In this document: piece after piece, positions 25,927 through 34,977 of the stretch
Numbering within the stretch: the first letter of the stretch is position 1
Layout of the letters: each line of letters starts with the position of its first letter
Source of the DNA: Chloroflexota bacterium
GTDB lineage: Bacteria > Chloroflexota > Anaerolineae > UBA4142
Reading direction: 5' to 3'
Length of the DNA: 64,000 bases
NCBI GenBank assembly: GCA_023381515.1
Contig: JAMCQI010000100.1
Span: forward strand, 84,282 to 148,281
The notes under the pieces: generated by a model
What the model saw: the letters and a program-made list of their open reading frames with translations, nothing else
Databases searched by the model: none
What the model was told of the DNA's origin: nothing
Position numbers and translations under genes: made by a program

Positions 25927-26667
25927 CTAGGCCGGAGTGACCGGGGCAACCGGGACCACCGGGGCGGCCGGCCCCTGGGTTTGTCGCCAAAACTGGCCAA
26001 ACAGATTGGCGGTCACAAGCTGCGCCCAGAACGTGGTGAAAAAGAGGCCGATTGCACAGAGGATGATCCCGAACTCGGCGATAAACGATGCGACGAACGC
26101 GACCAGCAGTGCAATCACGTAGGGCCCCGCATTCTTTGAAATCAGATCCAGGTTCCCTCGTATGTCCCAAAAGACCGAAAGTTGGTTCTCGCTCATCGCA
26201 AAGCGGGTGAGCGGCGCATACAGAGTCACGCCGGCGACGAATGAATACAAGGCAATGATGCATTGCAGACAGAGAACCGCGATTCCAGCCACACCAGACA
26301 AGCTGCTGGAGGTGCTTTCCGTTCCGGTCCCTGTGGAGCCGCCCGCAAGTCCGGTGATCACTCCGAAGCAGCAAACCAGAATGATGGCGGGCAAAAAGTA
26401 GATAATGATGCCGATGAGAGCGTACAGGCCTTTCATAAACAAGGCGCCCATATCTCCCCACGCAGGCAGGGGGACTGGAGCGCCTTCAGCGACGTTTCGA
26501 GTGGTTGTGAGGGTGTATCCCAGTACGAGGGCAACAGCGACTAGGAGAGGGATGAGGAGCAGCCAGAAGAAGAGAGCGCCTACAAAGATAATCGCGCCAC
26601 CGATGAGCACTTTGGTAATCCACTGGGGATCATCAAAAACGTACGTGAACGACTTCCCAATGTCCAT
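25927..26667 (-). CDS. DUF4013-like polytopic membrane protein
   Basis: 246 residues with about five or six hydrophobic segments. The opening MDIGKSFTYVFDDPQWITKV and the LLLIPLLVAVALVLGYTLTT segment fit the DUF4013 family, whose function is unknown. The tail after about residue 232 is Pro/Val/Ala-rich. Its promoter (26705-26733) and a Shine-Dalgarno (GCGGAGG) are clear. It is cotranscribed with the small 75-residue protein. Confidence 0.75.
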   Translation of the reverse strand: MDIGKSFTYVFDDPQWITKVLIGGAIIFVGALFFWLLLIPLLVAVALVLGYTLTTTRNVAEGAPVPLPAWGDMGALFMKGLYALIGIIIYFLPAIILVCCFGVITGLAGGSTGTGTESTSSSLSGVAGIAVLCLQCIIALYSFVAGVTLYAPLTRFAMSENQLSVFWDIRGNLDLISKNAGPYVIALLVAFVASFIAEFGIILCAIGLFFTTFWAQLVTANLFGQFWRQTQGPAAPVVPVAPVTPA

Positions 26668-26704
26668 GCTGGCCTCCGCGTTGAGCTGGGATTACGTACA
26701 GGCG

Positions 26705-26733
26705 AATTATACCAAATGTTCGTTGCAGGTGCA
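26705..26733 (-). promoter_or_regulatory. Promoter of the DUF4013-like gene
   Basis: Minus strand: TTGCAC (26733-26728), 17-base spacer, TATAAT (26710-26705); leader about 30-35 bases to the ATG at 26667. Confidence 0.6.
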
Positions 26734-26841
26734 ATAATCAAAACTCGGGGTTATGCCGTTCTGGCGCCGTTTCGCGCATGCCATATGGAGAATGTACGCC
26801 GGGCCTCACCGACGCGTGCGCCGGCTCTCGCCGCCGCAACG

Positions 26842-27288
26842 CTAGTTCTCCAGGTCTTGGAGACTCGCAAGAATGTGAGCCCAGTGCGTGCCTCGCCAAT
26901 AGACGCGGCCGCACTGCGGGCAGCGACGGAACTGCTCCTGAGTCAGAAAGACGTAAGGAGGCACGCGACCTTGCGCCTGCTGCCTGTCCAAAAGCTGCAG
27001 GGGCGCGTTACAGGCCGGGCACCGCGAAAAAACCGCGTCCCTCTGCAGATGCAGTTCGCGAAATACCTGCGCCAATTGCTCTTCGACCTGTTCCGATTCT
27101 ATGCGCACGCACCGGACCCCGCGGCGGCGCGTCAACTCAATATCACGCGTCAGCAAAATACGGTCCTCGGCACGCGCGCGCCGGGCCAGTTCCTGGTCAT
27201 TCGCCTTGGCCGAATACACTGTATCGTAGCCGAGAAGGCGCAGCCAGGTCGCGAGTCTGCCCAACATCGCATCGACGAGAAACTTCAT
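26842..27288 (-). CDS. Mut7-C RNase domain protein (DUF82/COG1656)
   Basis: 148 residues: an N-terminal PIN-like Mut7-C domain ([20 protein letters not shown], then DRILLTRD with acidic residues that could bind metal) and a C-terminal zinc ribbon (CPACNAPLQ … CPQCGRVYW). Members are predicted ribonucleases, conserved in archaea and bacteria, without a firm role. It is divergent from gatC. Its promoter TCGACA-N17-TATAAT places the transcription start on the ATG itself, so the mRNA is predicted leaderless. Confidence 0.88.
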   Translation of the reverse strand: MKFLVDAMLGRLATWLRLLGYDTVYSAKANDQELARRARAEDRILLTRDIELTRRRGVRCVRIESEQVEEQLAQVFRELHLQRDAVFSRCPACNAPLQLLDRQQAQGRVPPYVFLTQEQFRRCPQCGRVYWRGTHWAHILASLQDLEN

Positions 27289-27295
27289 CTTCGGT

Positions 27296-27324
27296 ATTAT
27301 AATGCGCGATCACACTTCTGTCGA
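27296..27324 (-). promoter_or_regulatory. Mut7-C gene promoter, leaderless
   Basis: Minus strand: TCGACA (27324-27319), 17-base spacer, TATAAT (27301-27296). The ATG begins at 27288, seven bases after the -10. Confidence 0.7.
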
Positions 27325-27340
27325 CGCGGGGCAGGGTCAT

Positions 27341-27369
27341 TTGTGGCGGATGCGCGAGGGTGTTATAAT
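27341..27369 (+). promoter_or_regulatory. gatC promoter
   Basis: TTGTGG (27341-27346), 17-base spacer, TATAAT (27364-27369). It places the start of the transcript after the upstream in-frame ATGs, confirming the gatC start at 27398. Confidence 0.7.
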
Positions 27370-27397
27370 GACGGCCAATCGTCGTCAAGGAGGAGGG

Positions 27398-27694
27398 ATG
27401 CCGCTTTCGCGTGCGCAAGTGCAACATATCGCCGACCTCGCCCGCTTGGAGCTGACGGATGCGGAGATCGACCGGATGCAGCTGCAGCTTTCGGCCATCC
27501 TCGACCACGCCGCGCGCCTGCAAGAACTGGACACTGAAGCGATCCCCCCGACGGCCAGCGTAGTGCCCCTCGCGAACGTCATGCGCGAGGACGTGGTGTC
27601 GCCCTCTCTGCCGCGTGAGGCTGTGCTGGCGAATGCCCCGGATACGGACGAAAAGGGAGAATTCTTCCGGGTGCGCGCCATTCTGAAGGAATAG
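27398..27694 (+). CDS. gatC: Asp-tRNA(Asn)/Glu-tRNA(Gln) amidotransferase subunit C
   Basis: 98 residues, the small stabilising subunit of the GatCAB amidotransferase that makes Gln-tRNA(Gln) and/or Asn-tRNA(Asn). Signature pieces are [36 protein letters not shown] and the C-terminal [15 protein letters not shown] (the N-AP---GFF--P-like motif). A very strong Shine-Dalgarno, AAGGAGGAGGG, precedes the ATG. It starts an operon in which a glycosyltransferase gene separates it from gatA; gatB is not in the window. Confidence 0.96.
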   Translation: MPLSRAQVQHIADLARLELTDAEIDRMQLQLSAILDHAARLQELDTEAIPPTASVVPLANVMREDVVSPSLPREAVLANAPDTDEKGEFFRVRAILKE

Positions 27695-27703
27695 CCGACG
27701 ACG

Positions 27704-28822
27704 ATGAGAATTGCGTGGTTCGGCCATGTGGCGTCGGCGCGTGCCGATGGGATTGTGAGCTATTCGCACGAAATGATCCGCGGACTGCGGCAGCGGGGCC
27801 AGAACGTCCTTTTCTTTTACCATATCAGCCGGGAACGCGGCCAGGTTCGCGATCCGCAGGGCATCCACATCGGCTCTTTTGACATCTTGAACCGCGCCGT
27901 TATTTCCTCGCCCCGCGCACGTGCTCTGATCGAAGAGATACTGGCGCAGGAACGAATAGACATTGCGCACATCTCCCTCTCGTTCTCCCAGCTGGATTTC
28001 AGCCTCCCGGAAATCTGCCACGCAATGGGCGTGCCCGTCGTCGCCACGATTCACTTTCCCTACGGCCCCCCTGAAACCTTTTGGGGGAGCGCCGTGCGTG
28101 TCCTCTACCGCGTCTATTCCGGTTCCCTCAAGCATTATGATGCCGTGATCGTCTTTTCGGAAGATCAGCGCGCGCTCTTGATCAAGTACGGCGTTTCGGC
28201 CGAGCGGGTTCGGGTGATTCCGAACGGAGTCGATATTGTCACATTTTCTCCGGGGGCGGCAGACTATAAGGAACAAATCAATGCTTCCATTCTGATTTCC
28301 TATATGGGGCGTTTGGACCCGGAGAAGAACGTGCCTGATTTGCTCAACGCGTTTCAGCGCCTCAATCTGCCGCGCGACCACAAGCTCGTCGTGGTCGGCA
28401 GCGGTATGGACCTCTCCCGCTTGCGACGGAAGGCCGCGGGTGATCACCGCATTATTCTGAGAGGTTTTGTCGGAGATCTGCGAGAGCGAATTCGAATTCT
28501 GCGGGCCGCGGATATTTTCGTTCTCCCTTCCTCTATCGAAGGGCTCTCCCTCGCCATGCTCGAAGCGATGGCGACTGGAACTGCCGTCGTCGCCACCAAC
28601 GTCGGCGCGGATGCCGAGGCGCTGCGCGGCGCCGGCGTCGTCGTCGACTTGGATTCGCTCGAAGGACAACTCCCCCTCGTACTGCGGATGTTGGTGGATT
28701 ATCCCGAGTTTCGCCGCGACCTGGCCACACGTGCCCGCCAGCGCGCGGTCGAAGAATACTCGCTCGAGACAAATATCGATCGCGTGGTTACTCTCTATCG
28801 AGAGTTGGCCCACTGCGACTGA
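27704..28822 (+). CDS. GT4-family glycosyltransferase (GT-B fold)
   Basis: 372 residues. The N-terminal domain has [20 protein letters not shown]; the C-terminal domain has the nucleotide-sugar signature [28 protein letters not shown] (the EX7E motif) and [14 protein letters not shown]. It resembles BshA/PimB-like retaining transferases. Donor and acceptor are not predictable; a surface glycolipid or glycan is likely. It begins 9 bases after gatC and ends 11 bases before gatA, so it is transcribed with the amidotransferase genes, an unusual insertion into that operon. Confidence 0.9.
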   Translation: MRIAWFGHVASARADGIVSYSHEMIRGLRQRGQNVLFFYHISRERGQVRDPQGIHIGSFDILNRAVISSPRARALIEEILAQERIDIAHISLSFSQLDFSLPEICHAMGVPVVATIHFPYGPPETFWGSAVRVLYRVYSGSLKHYDAVIVFSEDQRALLIKYGVSAERVRVIPNGVDIVTFSPGAADYKEQINASILISYMGRLDPEKNVPDLLNAFQRLNLPRDHKLVVVGSGMDLSRLRRKAAGDHRIILRGFVGDLRERIRILRAADIFVLPSSIEGLSLAMLEAMATGTAVVATNVGADAEALRGAGVVVDLDSLEGQLPLVLRMLVDYPEFRRDLATRARQRAVEEYSLETNIDRVVTLYRELAHCD

Positions 28823-28833
28823 CGAAAGGACTC

Positions 28834-30312
28834 TTGGACCTGAACCGCTTGACCGCCCATGAAGCCTATCGTTTGCTTCAAAAAGGCGAAATCAGCTCGG
28901 TTGAATTGACCCGCGCAGTGCTCGACCGCATCGACACCGTGGATGCTCGCCTCAAGGCTTTCCTCACCCTGATTCCGGAACGAGCCCTCGAGCGCGCACG
29001 CGCCGCGGACGCGCTCTGGGCAGAGCACCGCCGCGCCGGCACCGCCGCCCCGGGCTTGCTGGGGATTCCGATGGCCATCAAGGATGAGATCTGCACGCAG
29101 GGAGTTCTCACGACGGCCGGCTCGAAAATCCTTTACAACTTTGTCCCGCCCTATAACGCCGAGGTCATGGAGCGCCTCCATGCCGCCGGCGCGGTTCTCA
29201 TTGGTAAGACGAACAACGACGAGTTTGCGATGGGTTCATCCACGGAGAATTCGGCCTTTTTCCGAACCTGCAATCCGTGGGATCTGACGCGAGTGCCCGG
29301 CGGCTCGAGCGGCGGGAGCGCGGCCGCGCTCGCGGCGGACGAGACGATTTTCGCGCTCGGGACGGATACGGGGGGAAGCGTGCGGCAACCGGCCGCGCTG
29401 TGCGGAGTCGTCGGCCTCCGCCCGAGCTATGGACGAGTCTCCCGCTACGGGGTTATTGCTTTTGCCTCATCCCTCGACCAGGTGGGGCCGATCACAAAAG
29501 ATGTGCAGGATGCCGCGCTGATTCTCGGGACCCTCGCGGGACACGATCCCAAGGAAGCGACCTCCGTCGATCTCCCGGTGCCCGACTACGTAGCCGCGCT
29601 CAGACCGGTGACCTTGCAGGGGCTGCGGGTGGGCGTGCCGAAGGAATACTTTATCGAAGGAATGCAAAAGGGAGTCGAGGACGCTGTCCGCGCCGCCATT
29701 CGCGTCCTGGAGAGCCTGGGGGCGATTACCCAGGAGGTGAGCCTGCCGCACACCGATTACTCCCTCCCGGCGTATTACTTGCTCGCGCCGGCGGAAGCCT
29801 CTGCCAACCTCGCACGCTACGACGGCGTCAAGTACGGCCTTCGTGCAAAAGAGGGTCCCACGGACGAGATGTGGGCGGTCATGCGAGAAACTCGCGGTGA
29901 GGGCTTTGGAGCGGAGGTCAAACGGCGCATCATGCTCGGCACATATGCCCTCAGCGCGGGCTATTACGATGCCTACTATTTAAAGGCGCAAAAGGTGCGC
30001 ACCCTCATCAAACGGGACTTTGACCAGGCGTTTAAGCAGGTGGACGTGATCGTAGCGCCGACGACGCCGAGCGTCGCCTTCAAGATTGGCGAAAAGGTGG
30101 ACGATCCACTTCAGATGTACCTGGCCGATGTCTTTACCCTCGCGCAGTCGCTGGCCGGCATCCCCGCGATTTCAATACCGTGCGGCTTGGTCGACGGCCT
30201 GCCGGTGGGTCTGCAAATCATGGGGCAGGCCTTCGACGAAGCGCGGGTCTTGCAGGTTGCGCACGCGTACGAGCAGGCCACGGACTGGCACACGCGCAGG
30301 CCCCCGCTCTAG
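28834..30312 (+). CDS. gatA: Asp-tRNA(Asn)/Glu-tRNA(Gln) amidotransferase subunit A
   Basis: 492 residues, amidase-signature enzyme that releases ammonia from glutamine for tRNA transamidation. The Ser-cisSer-Lys triad is visible: KDEICTQG (Lys), then the signature [15 protein letters not shown] with a [12 protein letters not shown] stretch. TTG at 28834 is the start, with GAAAGGA upstream and no nearby ATG. It is the last gene of the gatC-glycosyltransferase-gatA operon; the region after it contains the rpsB promoter. Confidence 0.97.
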   Translation: MDLNRLTAHEAYRLLQKGEISSVELTRAVLDRIDTVDARLKAFLTLIPERALERARAADALWAEHRRAGTAAPGLLGIPMAIKDEICTQGVLTTAGSKILYNFVPPYNAEVMERLHAAGAVLIGKTNNDEFAMGSSTENSAFFRTCNPWDLTRVPGGSSGGSAAALAADETIFALGTDTGGSVRQPAALCGVVGLRPSYGRVSRYGVIAFASSLDQVGPITKDVQDAALILGTLAGHDPKEATSVDLPVPDYVAALRPVTLQGLRVGVPKEYFIEGMQKGVEDAVRAAIRVLESLGAITQEVSLPHTDYSLPAYYLLAPAEASANLARYDGVKYGLRAKEGPTDEMWAVMRETRGEGFGAEVKRRIMLGTYALSAGYYDAYYLKAQKVRTLIKRDFDQAFKQVDVIVAPTTPSVAFKIGEKVDDPLQMYLADVFTLAQSLAGIPAISIPCGLVDGLPVGLQIMGQAFDEARVLQVAHAYEQATDWHTRRPPL

Positions 30313-30369
30313 AACCGGAGAAGAGGAAAGTAGAAAATCGCGATGCAAATGAAAAAAAGAGCTCCGTAT

Positions 30370-30398
30370 TTGCTCTTTGGCCCACTCTGATATATAAT
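30370..30398 (+). promoter_or_regulatory. rpsB promoter
   Basis: TTGCTC (30370-30375), 17-base spacer, TATAAT (30393-30398). It gives an untranslated leader of about 145 bases before rpsB. Confidence 0.7.
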
Positions 30399-30434
30399 AG
30401 CGGCTCGGACACGCGGTCTACCAATCACGCTTCC

Positions 30435-30481
30435 TGATCCGAGGATGTGTGCCCCGCGCCACACGCGGGGTGATCCGAGGA
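30435..30481 (+). promoter_or_regulatory. Structured rpsB leader: direct repeats around a hairpin
   Basis: An 11-base direct repeat TGATCCGAGGA (30435-30445 and 30471-30481) brackets a hairpin CCCCGCG/CGCGGGG (30452-30458 with 30464-30470). rpsB leaders in many bacteria bind S2 for feedback control; this would be the local equivalent, though it does not obviously match a known class. Confidence 0.45.
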
Positions 30482-30551
30482 AGTGAGGGGAGCGGCCGCC
30501 CCACCGGTCAAATTTCACGGGACCGATGGAGAAAACACAAGGAGAAGTTCA

Positions 30552-31418
30552 GTGGCTATTTTACCGATGAAGTCTTTGCTCGAAGCCGGCGTCCATTTCG
30601 GCCATCGCACGCGCCGGTGGCATCCCCGCATGCGGCAGTACATTTTTACCGAGCGGAATGGCATCCACATCATCGATCTTCAGCAAACGATGGGCAAGCT
30701 GGAGGAAGCTTATAACGCCATTCGCGACATGGTCGCCGAAGGGGGCACCGTCCTCTTTGTCGGCACCAAGCGCCAGGCTCAAGAGACGATTGCTCAGGAA
30801 GCCCAGCGCTGCGGAATGCCCTATGTGAATCAGCGATGGCTCGGCGGGACGCTCACCAATTTCCGCACCATTCGCAGCCGGATTGATTACTTGCTCAAGC
30901 TCGAGGAGCGCCAAGCGAGCGGCGACTTGGACAAGCTGCCCAAGAAAGAGGCCTTGATGCTGACGCGCGAGCTCACAAAATTGCAGAACCGGCTCGGCGG
31001 TCTGAAAGAGATGCGGCGGCTTCCCAAAGTTCTGTTCATCGTGGATACCCGGCACGAGTCCAATGCGATTGACGAAGCGAATACGCTCAATATTCCGATT
31101 GTCGCCATGTGCGACACCAATTCGGACCCGGAGCCGATCGCCTTTCCCATTCCCTCCAACGACGATGCCATTCGTGCCATCAAACTGATTACCGGCAAGA
31201 TTGCCGACGCGGTCGTCGAGGGCAAGAACATTCGCGGCGTTATTGCCGCCGAGGCTGAGGAATACGGCGGCGCGCCCGCTCCAGTCGAGGCGCCCGCGAC
31301 CGAGGAGCCTCAGGTTGTGCTCGCCCAAGAAGGAATCGCAGGCGAGACGGAAGAGCGCGTGGAGGAACTCGAAACCGGAGAGATGCAAGGGGTCGTGCCG
31401 GAAGGCGAGGCAGCTTGA
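30552..31418 (+). CDS. rpsB: 30S ribosomal protein S2
   Basis: 288 residues starting from GTG with AAGGAGAAG four bases upstream; the frame open from 30483 adds residues with no family match. Core motifs: [38 protein letters not shown], and [12 protein letters not shown]. The C-terminal ~50 residues are an acidic, Pro/Glu-rich extension beyond the usual 240-residue length, common in high-GC phyla. The next gene, tsf, starts within 3 bases of the stop. Confidence 0.98.
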   Translation: MAILPMKSLLEAGVHFGHRTRRWHPRMRQYIFTERNGIHIIDLQQTMGKLEEAYNAIRDMVAEGGTVLFVGTKRQAQETIAQEAQRCGMPYVNQRWLGGTLTNFRTIRSRIDYLLKLEERQASGDLDKLPKKEALMLTRELTKLQNRLGGLKEMRRLPKVLFIVDTRHESNAIDEANTLNIPIVAMCDTNSDPEPIAFPIPSNDDAIRAIKLITGKIADAVVEGKNIRGVIAAEAEEYGGAPAPVEAPATEEPQVVLAQEGIAGETEERVEELETGEMQGVVPEGEAA

Positions 31419-31420
31419 GT

Positions 31421-32026
31421 ATGGCGATTCCAACAGAGCAGATCAAGAAACTGCGCGAACTGACGGGCGCGGGGGTGCTGGAAACCAAGCACGCCCTCGA
31501 GCAGGCGAATGGCGATTTTGATCAAGCGGCCGCCGTGCTCAGGGCGAAAGGGCAGGCCCGGGCCGAGAAAAAGGCTGAACGGGCCGCGACCCAGGGCTTG
31601 ATCGAAACCTATGTCCACTCGGACATCCACTCGGCCGGCAAGGTGGGCGCCATGCTGGAGCTCAACTGCGAGACGGACTTTGTCGCGCGGACTGCCGAGT
31701 TTCAGCAGCTCGCGCACGACCTTGTGCTTCATATTGCGGCGACCAACCCCAAATACATCTCACCCAACGATATTCCTACCTCCGTACGCGAACAAGCCGA
31801 GTCCGATTTTAGGGCGCAAGTCGAGTCGGAAGGGAAAAAAGGTCCGCTGGTCGACAAGATCATCCAGGGCAAAATGGAGAGTTACTTTAAAGACCACTGT
31901 CTCTTGCGGCAGCCTTTTATCCGGGACGAGAGCATCACGATTCAAGACCTCGTCCAGTCCGTCGCGATGAAGATGAGGGAAAACATCGTCGTGCGGCGGT
32001 TCGTTCGCTATCAGCTAGGAGAGTAA
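31421..32026 (+). CDS. tsf: Elongation factor Ts
   Basis: About 201 residues; nucleotide-exchange factor for EF-Tu. UBA-like N-terminus (QIKKLRELTGAGVLETKHAL), core ELNCETDFVAR (TDFVA contacts EF-Tu), and a tail VRRFVRYQLGE. It is the short form with one core subdomain pair, as in thermophiles and cyanobacteria, not the 280-residue E. coli form. ATG at 31421 is preferred over a TTG at 31415 that overlaps the rpsB stop. Confidence 0.97.
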   Translation: MAIPTEQIKKLRELTGAGVLETKHALEQANGDFDQAAAVLRAKGQARAEKKAERAATQGLIETYVHSDIHSAGKVGAMLELNCETDFVARTAEFQQLAHDLVLHIAATNPKYISPNDIPTSVREQAESDFRAQVESEGKKGPLVDKIIQGKMESYFKDHCLLRQPFIRDESITIQDLVQSVAMKMRENIVVRRFVRYQLGE

Positions 32027-32036
32027 CCACAGAGAG

Positions 32037-32835
<799 letters not shown>

Positions 32836-32863
32836 CTGGACAGTTCTTTCTGCGGTGATGGCG

Positions 32864-33421
32864 ATGATTGACGATGTCAAAGCTGATGTTGAAAGCAAGA
32901 TGAAAAAGACGATCGAGGCGCTCAGGCGGGAGCTCCTGTCCATCCGCACCGGGCGAGCTACGCCCGCGCTCCTCGAACCGCTCAAAGTGGACTATTACGG
33001 CGCGCCCACGCCCTTGGTGCAGATGGCGACGGTCTCCGCACCCGAACCGCGTCTCTTGACGATCAAGCCGTGGGACCAGTCCACGCTGCAGGCGATTGAA
33101 AAGGCGATCTTAAAGTCCGACCTGGGTCTCACGCCGATGAACGACGGCAAGATCATCCGGCTCGCGATCCCTCCGCTGACCGAAGAGCGACGCCGTGACC
33201 TCACCAAAGTGGTCCACAAGCACGCCGAAGAGGCCCGCGTCGCGCTCCGCAACGTTCGCCGCGATGGTCTCAAAGACCTGGAGGACTTGGAAAAAGAAAA
33301 ATTGATCTCGGAGGACCAGCATTTCAAGGGAAAAGAAATGCTGCAAGAGTTGATCGACAAGTACACGGTCCAGATCGATCAACACTCCAAGGCGAAAGAA
33401 GCCGAGATCATGGAAGTCTGA
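32864..33421 (+). CDS. frr: Ribosome recycling factor
   Basis: 185 residues, exactly the usual size; splits post-termination ribosomes with EF-G. The conserved [20 protein letters not shown] and the [15 protein letters not shown] region are present, with the basic [20 protein letters not shown] helix. The frame reaches back to a GTG at 32855 and an ATG at 32858, but MIDDVKAD at 32864 is the family start. It ends 2 bases before uppS. Confidence 0.98.
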   Translation: MIDDVKADVESKMKKTIEALRRELLSIRTGRATPALLEPLKVDYYGAPTPLVQMATVSAPEPRLLTIKPWDQSTLQAIEKAILKSDLGLTPMNDGKIIRLAIPPLTEERRRDLTKVVHKHAEEARVALRNVRRDGLKDLEDLEKEKLISEDQHFKGKEMLQELIDKYTVQIDQHSKAKEAEIMEV

Positions 33422-33423
33422 TC

Positions 33424-34143
33424 ATGGCTCTTGACACAAATGCGCTGACCAAGATTCCGGCTCACGTCGCCATCATCATGGACGGCAACGGGCGCTGGGC
33501 CCGGCAGCGGGGTCTGCCACGACTGGCGGGGCACCGGGCTGGCACGGAAAACATGCGGCGGATCCTCGAAGGCGCGGTCGAGTTCGGCGTCTCGGTGCTG
33601 ACCGTTTACGCCTTTTCCACCGAGAACTGGGGCCGACCGGAACCCGAAGTCCATGGTCTTTTGGAAATCTTTAAGGAGATGGTCGCGCGCGAAGTGCCGG
33701 AGCTGAACAAGAACGGGGTACGGCTGCGTCACCTCGGGCAGTTAGAGGGCATTGACGAGAGCTTGCAGGAGCAAGTGCGGCAGGCAATTGCCCTGACGAA
33801 AGATAACCATCGGATAACGCTGAACGTGGCCTTTAATTATGGGGGGCGAGCCGAGATCCTCGACGCCGTGCGGAGAATGATTCAAGACCACGTTGCGCCC
33901 GATCAGGTGAATGAGACGCTCCTGTCGAGCTATCTGTATACGGCGGGCCTGCCCGACCCCGATCTCATCATCCGGACTGCCGGCGAGATGCGTCTTTCGA
34001 ATTTTCTAATCTGGCAGTCGGCCTACGCCGAGTATTACAGCACCCCAACACTGTGGCCTGACTTTGACAAGCAGGAACTGTACCAAGCACTACTGGCTTT
34101 TGGTCAGCGGCACCGCCGCTTTGGGAAATTGGAGAACGTCTAG
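33424..34143 (+). CDS. uppS: Isoprenyl (undecaprenyl) diphosphate synthase
   Basis: 239-residue cis-prenyltransferase that extends FPP with IPP to the lipid carrier for cell-wall and glycan synthesis. Motifs: [18 protein letters not shown] with the catalytic Asp, [22 protein letters not shown], and [19 protein letters not shown]. Its IPP would come from the mevalonate pathway encoded at 56804-60834. It is tightly packed after frr. Confidence 0.97.
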   Translation: MALDTNALTKIPAHVAIIMDGNGRWARQRGLPRLAGHRAGTENMRRILEGAVEFGVSVLTVYAFSTENWGRPEPEVHGLLEIFKEMVAREVPELNKNGVRLRHLGQLEGIDESLQEQVRQAIALTKDNHRITLNVAFNYGGRAEILDAVRRMIQDHVAPDQVNETLLSSYLYTAGLPDPDLIIRTAGEMRLSNFLIWQSAYAEYYSTPTLWPDFDKQELYQALLAFGQRHRRFGKLENV

Positions 34144-34169
34144 AGCGCTTATCCCTTCGGGATTCCCTT

Positions 34170-34967
34170 GTGCTCAGATACCGCCTCGCGAGCGCCATCG
34201 TCCTGATCCCCGTCATCCTCGGGGCCGTAATCCTCGGCGGTCCCGTTTATTTCGCGCTAGCCCTCGCCGGCTTGCTCGTCTGCGGCTATGAGTTTTATCA
34301 GATGGCTGAGCACGCGGGGTATCATCCCTATCCTATCCTCGGTCTAGCCCTCGTTACCCTTTTCGTGTGGGACGCTTACGCGCGCACTTTTAGCTCACGC
34401 GATATCCTGTCCCTGGCACTCGTCGTCTCGCTCGTCATCGCGATCTATTGGCGCAGGGAAGGCTGGATTGCGGGCTGGGCTCTGACTTTTGCGGGCGCGC
34501 TCTATATCGGCGTTCTCGGGGCCTATTTCATTCTTATGCGCTCGCTGCCGGACGGGCAGATCTGGACGGCGGGGGTCCTCTTGACCACCTGGGCAACCGA
34601 TACCGCCGCCTACGCCGCCGGGCACCGCTTTGGCCGCCACGGCTTTTTTACGAGCATTAGCCCCAAAAAGACTTGGGAGGGCGCGATTGGCGGTTGGGTG
34701 GCCGCTATCGTCGTCATGTTCCTTTTCGCTACAATCGCCGGGCTTGCTCCGTTGTATAGCATCGGACTGGGCACCGTCGTGGGCCTTGCGGCGACCTTTG
34801 GAGATCTTGCCGAATCGGTGCTCAAGCGCCAGTTTGGCGCCAAGGACTCGGGGGCCCTGGTGCCGGGGCACGGCGGACTTTTGGATAGGGCCGACAGTCT
34901 TCTTTTTGCGGGGGTGTTTGCGTACTATTCTCTGGTTTGGGCCTTGCATTTAGCCCTGCCCAAGTGA
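34170..34967 (+). CDS. cdsA: Phosphatidate cytidylyltransferase
   Basis: 265-residue membrane enzyme that makes CDP-diacylglycerol for phospholipid synthesis. About seven hydrophobic helices and the family C-terminal signature SPKKTWEGAIGG … GDLAESVLKRQFGAKDSG … GHGGLLDRADSL. Start GTG at 34170. It follows uppS as in many bacteria, although dxr and rseP, which often come next, are missing, in keeping with use of the mevalonate route. Confidence 0.96.
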   Translation: MLRYRLASAIVLIPVILGAVILGGPVYFALALAGLLVCGYEFYQMAEHAGYHPYPILGLALVTLFVWDAYARTFSSRDILSLALVVSLVIAIYWRREGWIAGWALTFAGALYIGVLGAYFILMRSLPDGQIWTAGVLLTTWATDTAAYAAGHRFGRHGFFTSISPKKTWEGAIGGWVAAIVVMFLFATIAGLAPLYSIGLGTVVGLAATFGDLAESVLKRQFGAKDSGALVPGHGGLLDRADSLLFAGVFAYYSLVWALHLALPK

Positions 34968-34977
34968 CGCACGAACT

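Noticed and set aside
27197..28813. 538-codon open frame on the minus strand
   Set aside because: Lies opposite gatC and the glycosyltransferase, both with clear motifs and ribosome-binding sites; its translation matches nothing.
31415..31420. TTG start for tsf
   Set aside because: The ATG at 31421 gives the normal EF-Ts beginning (MAIPTEQIKKLREL) and the TTG overlaps the rpsB stop with poor spacing.
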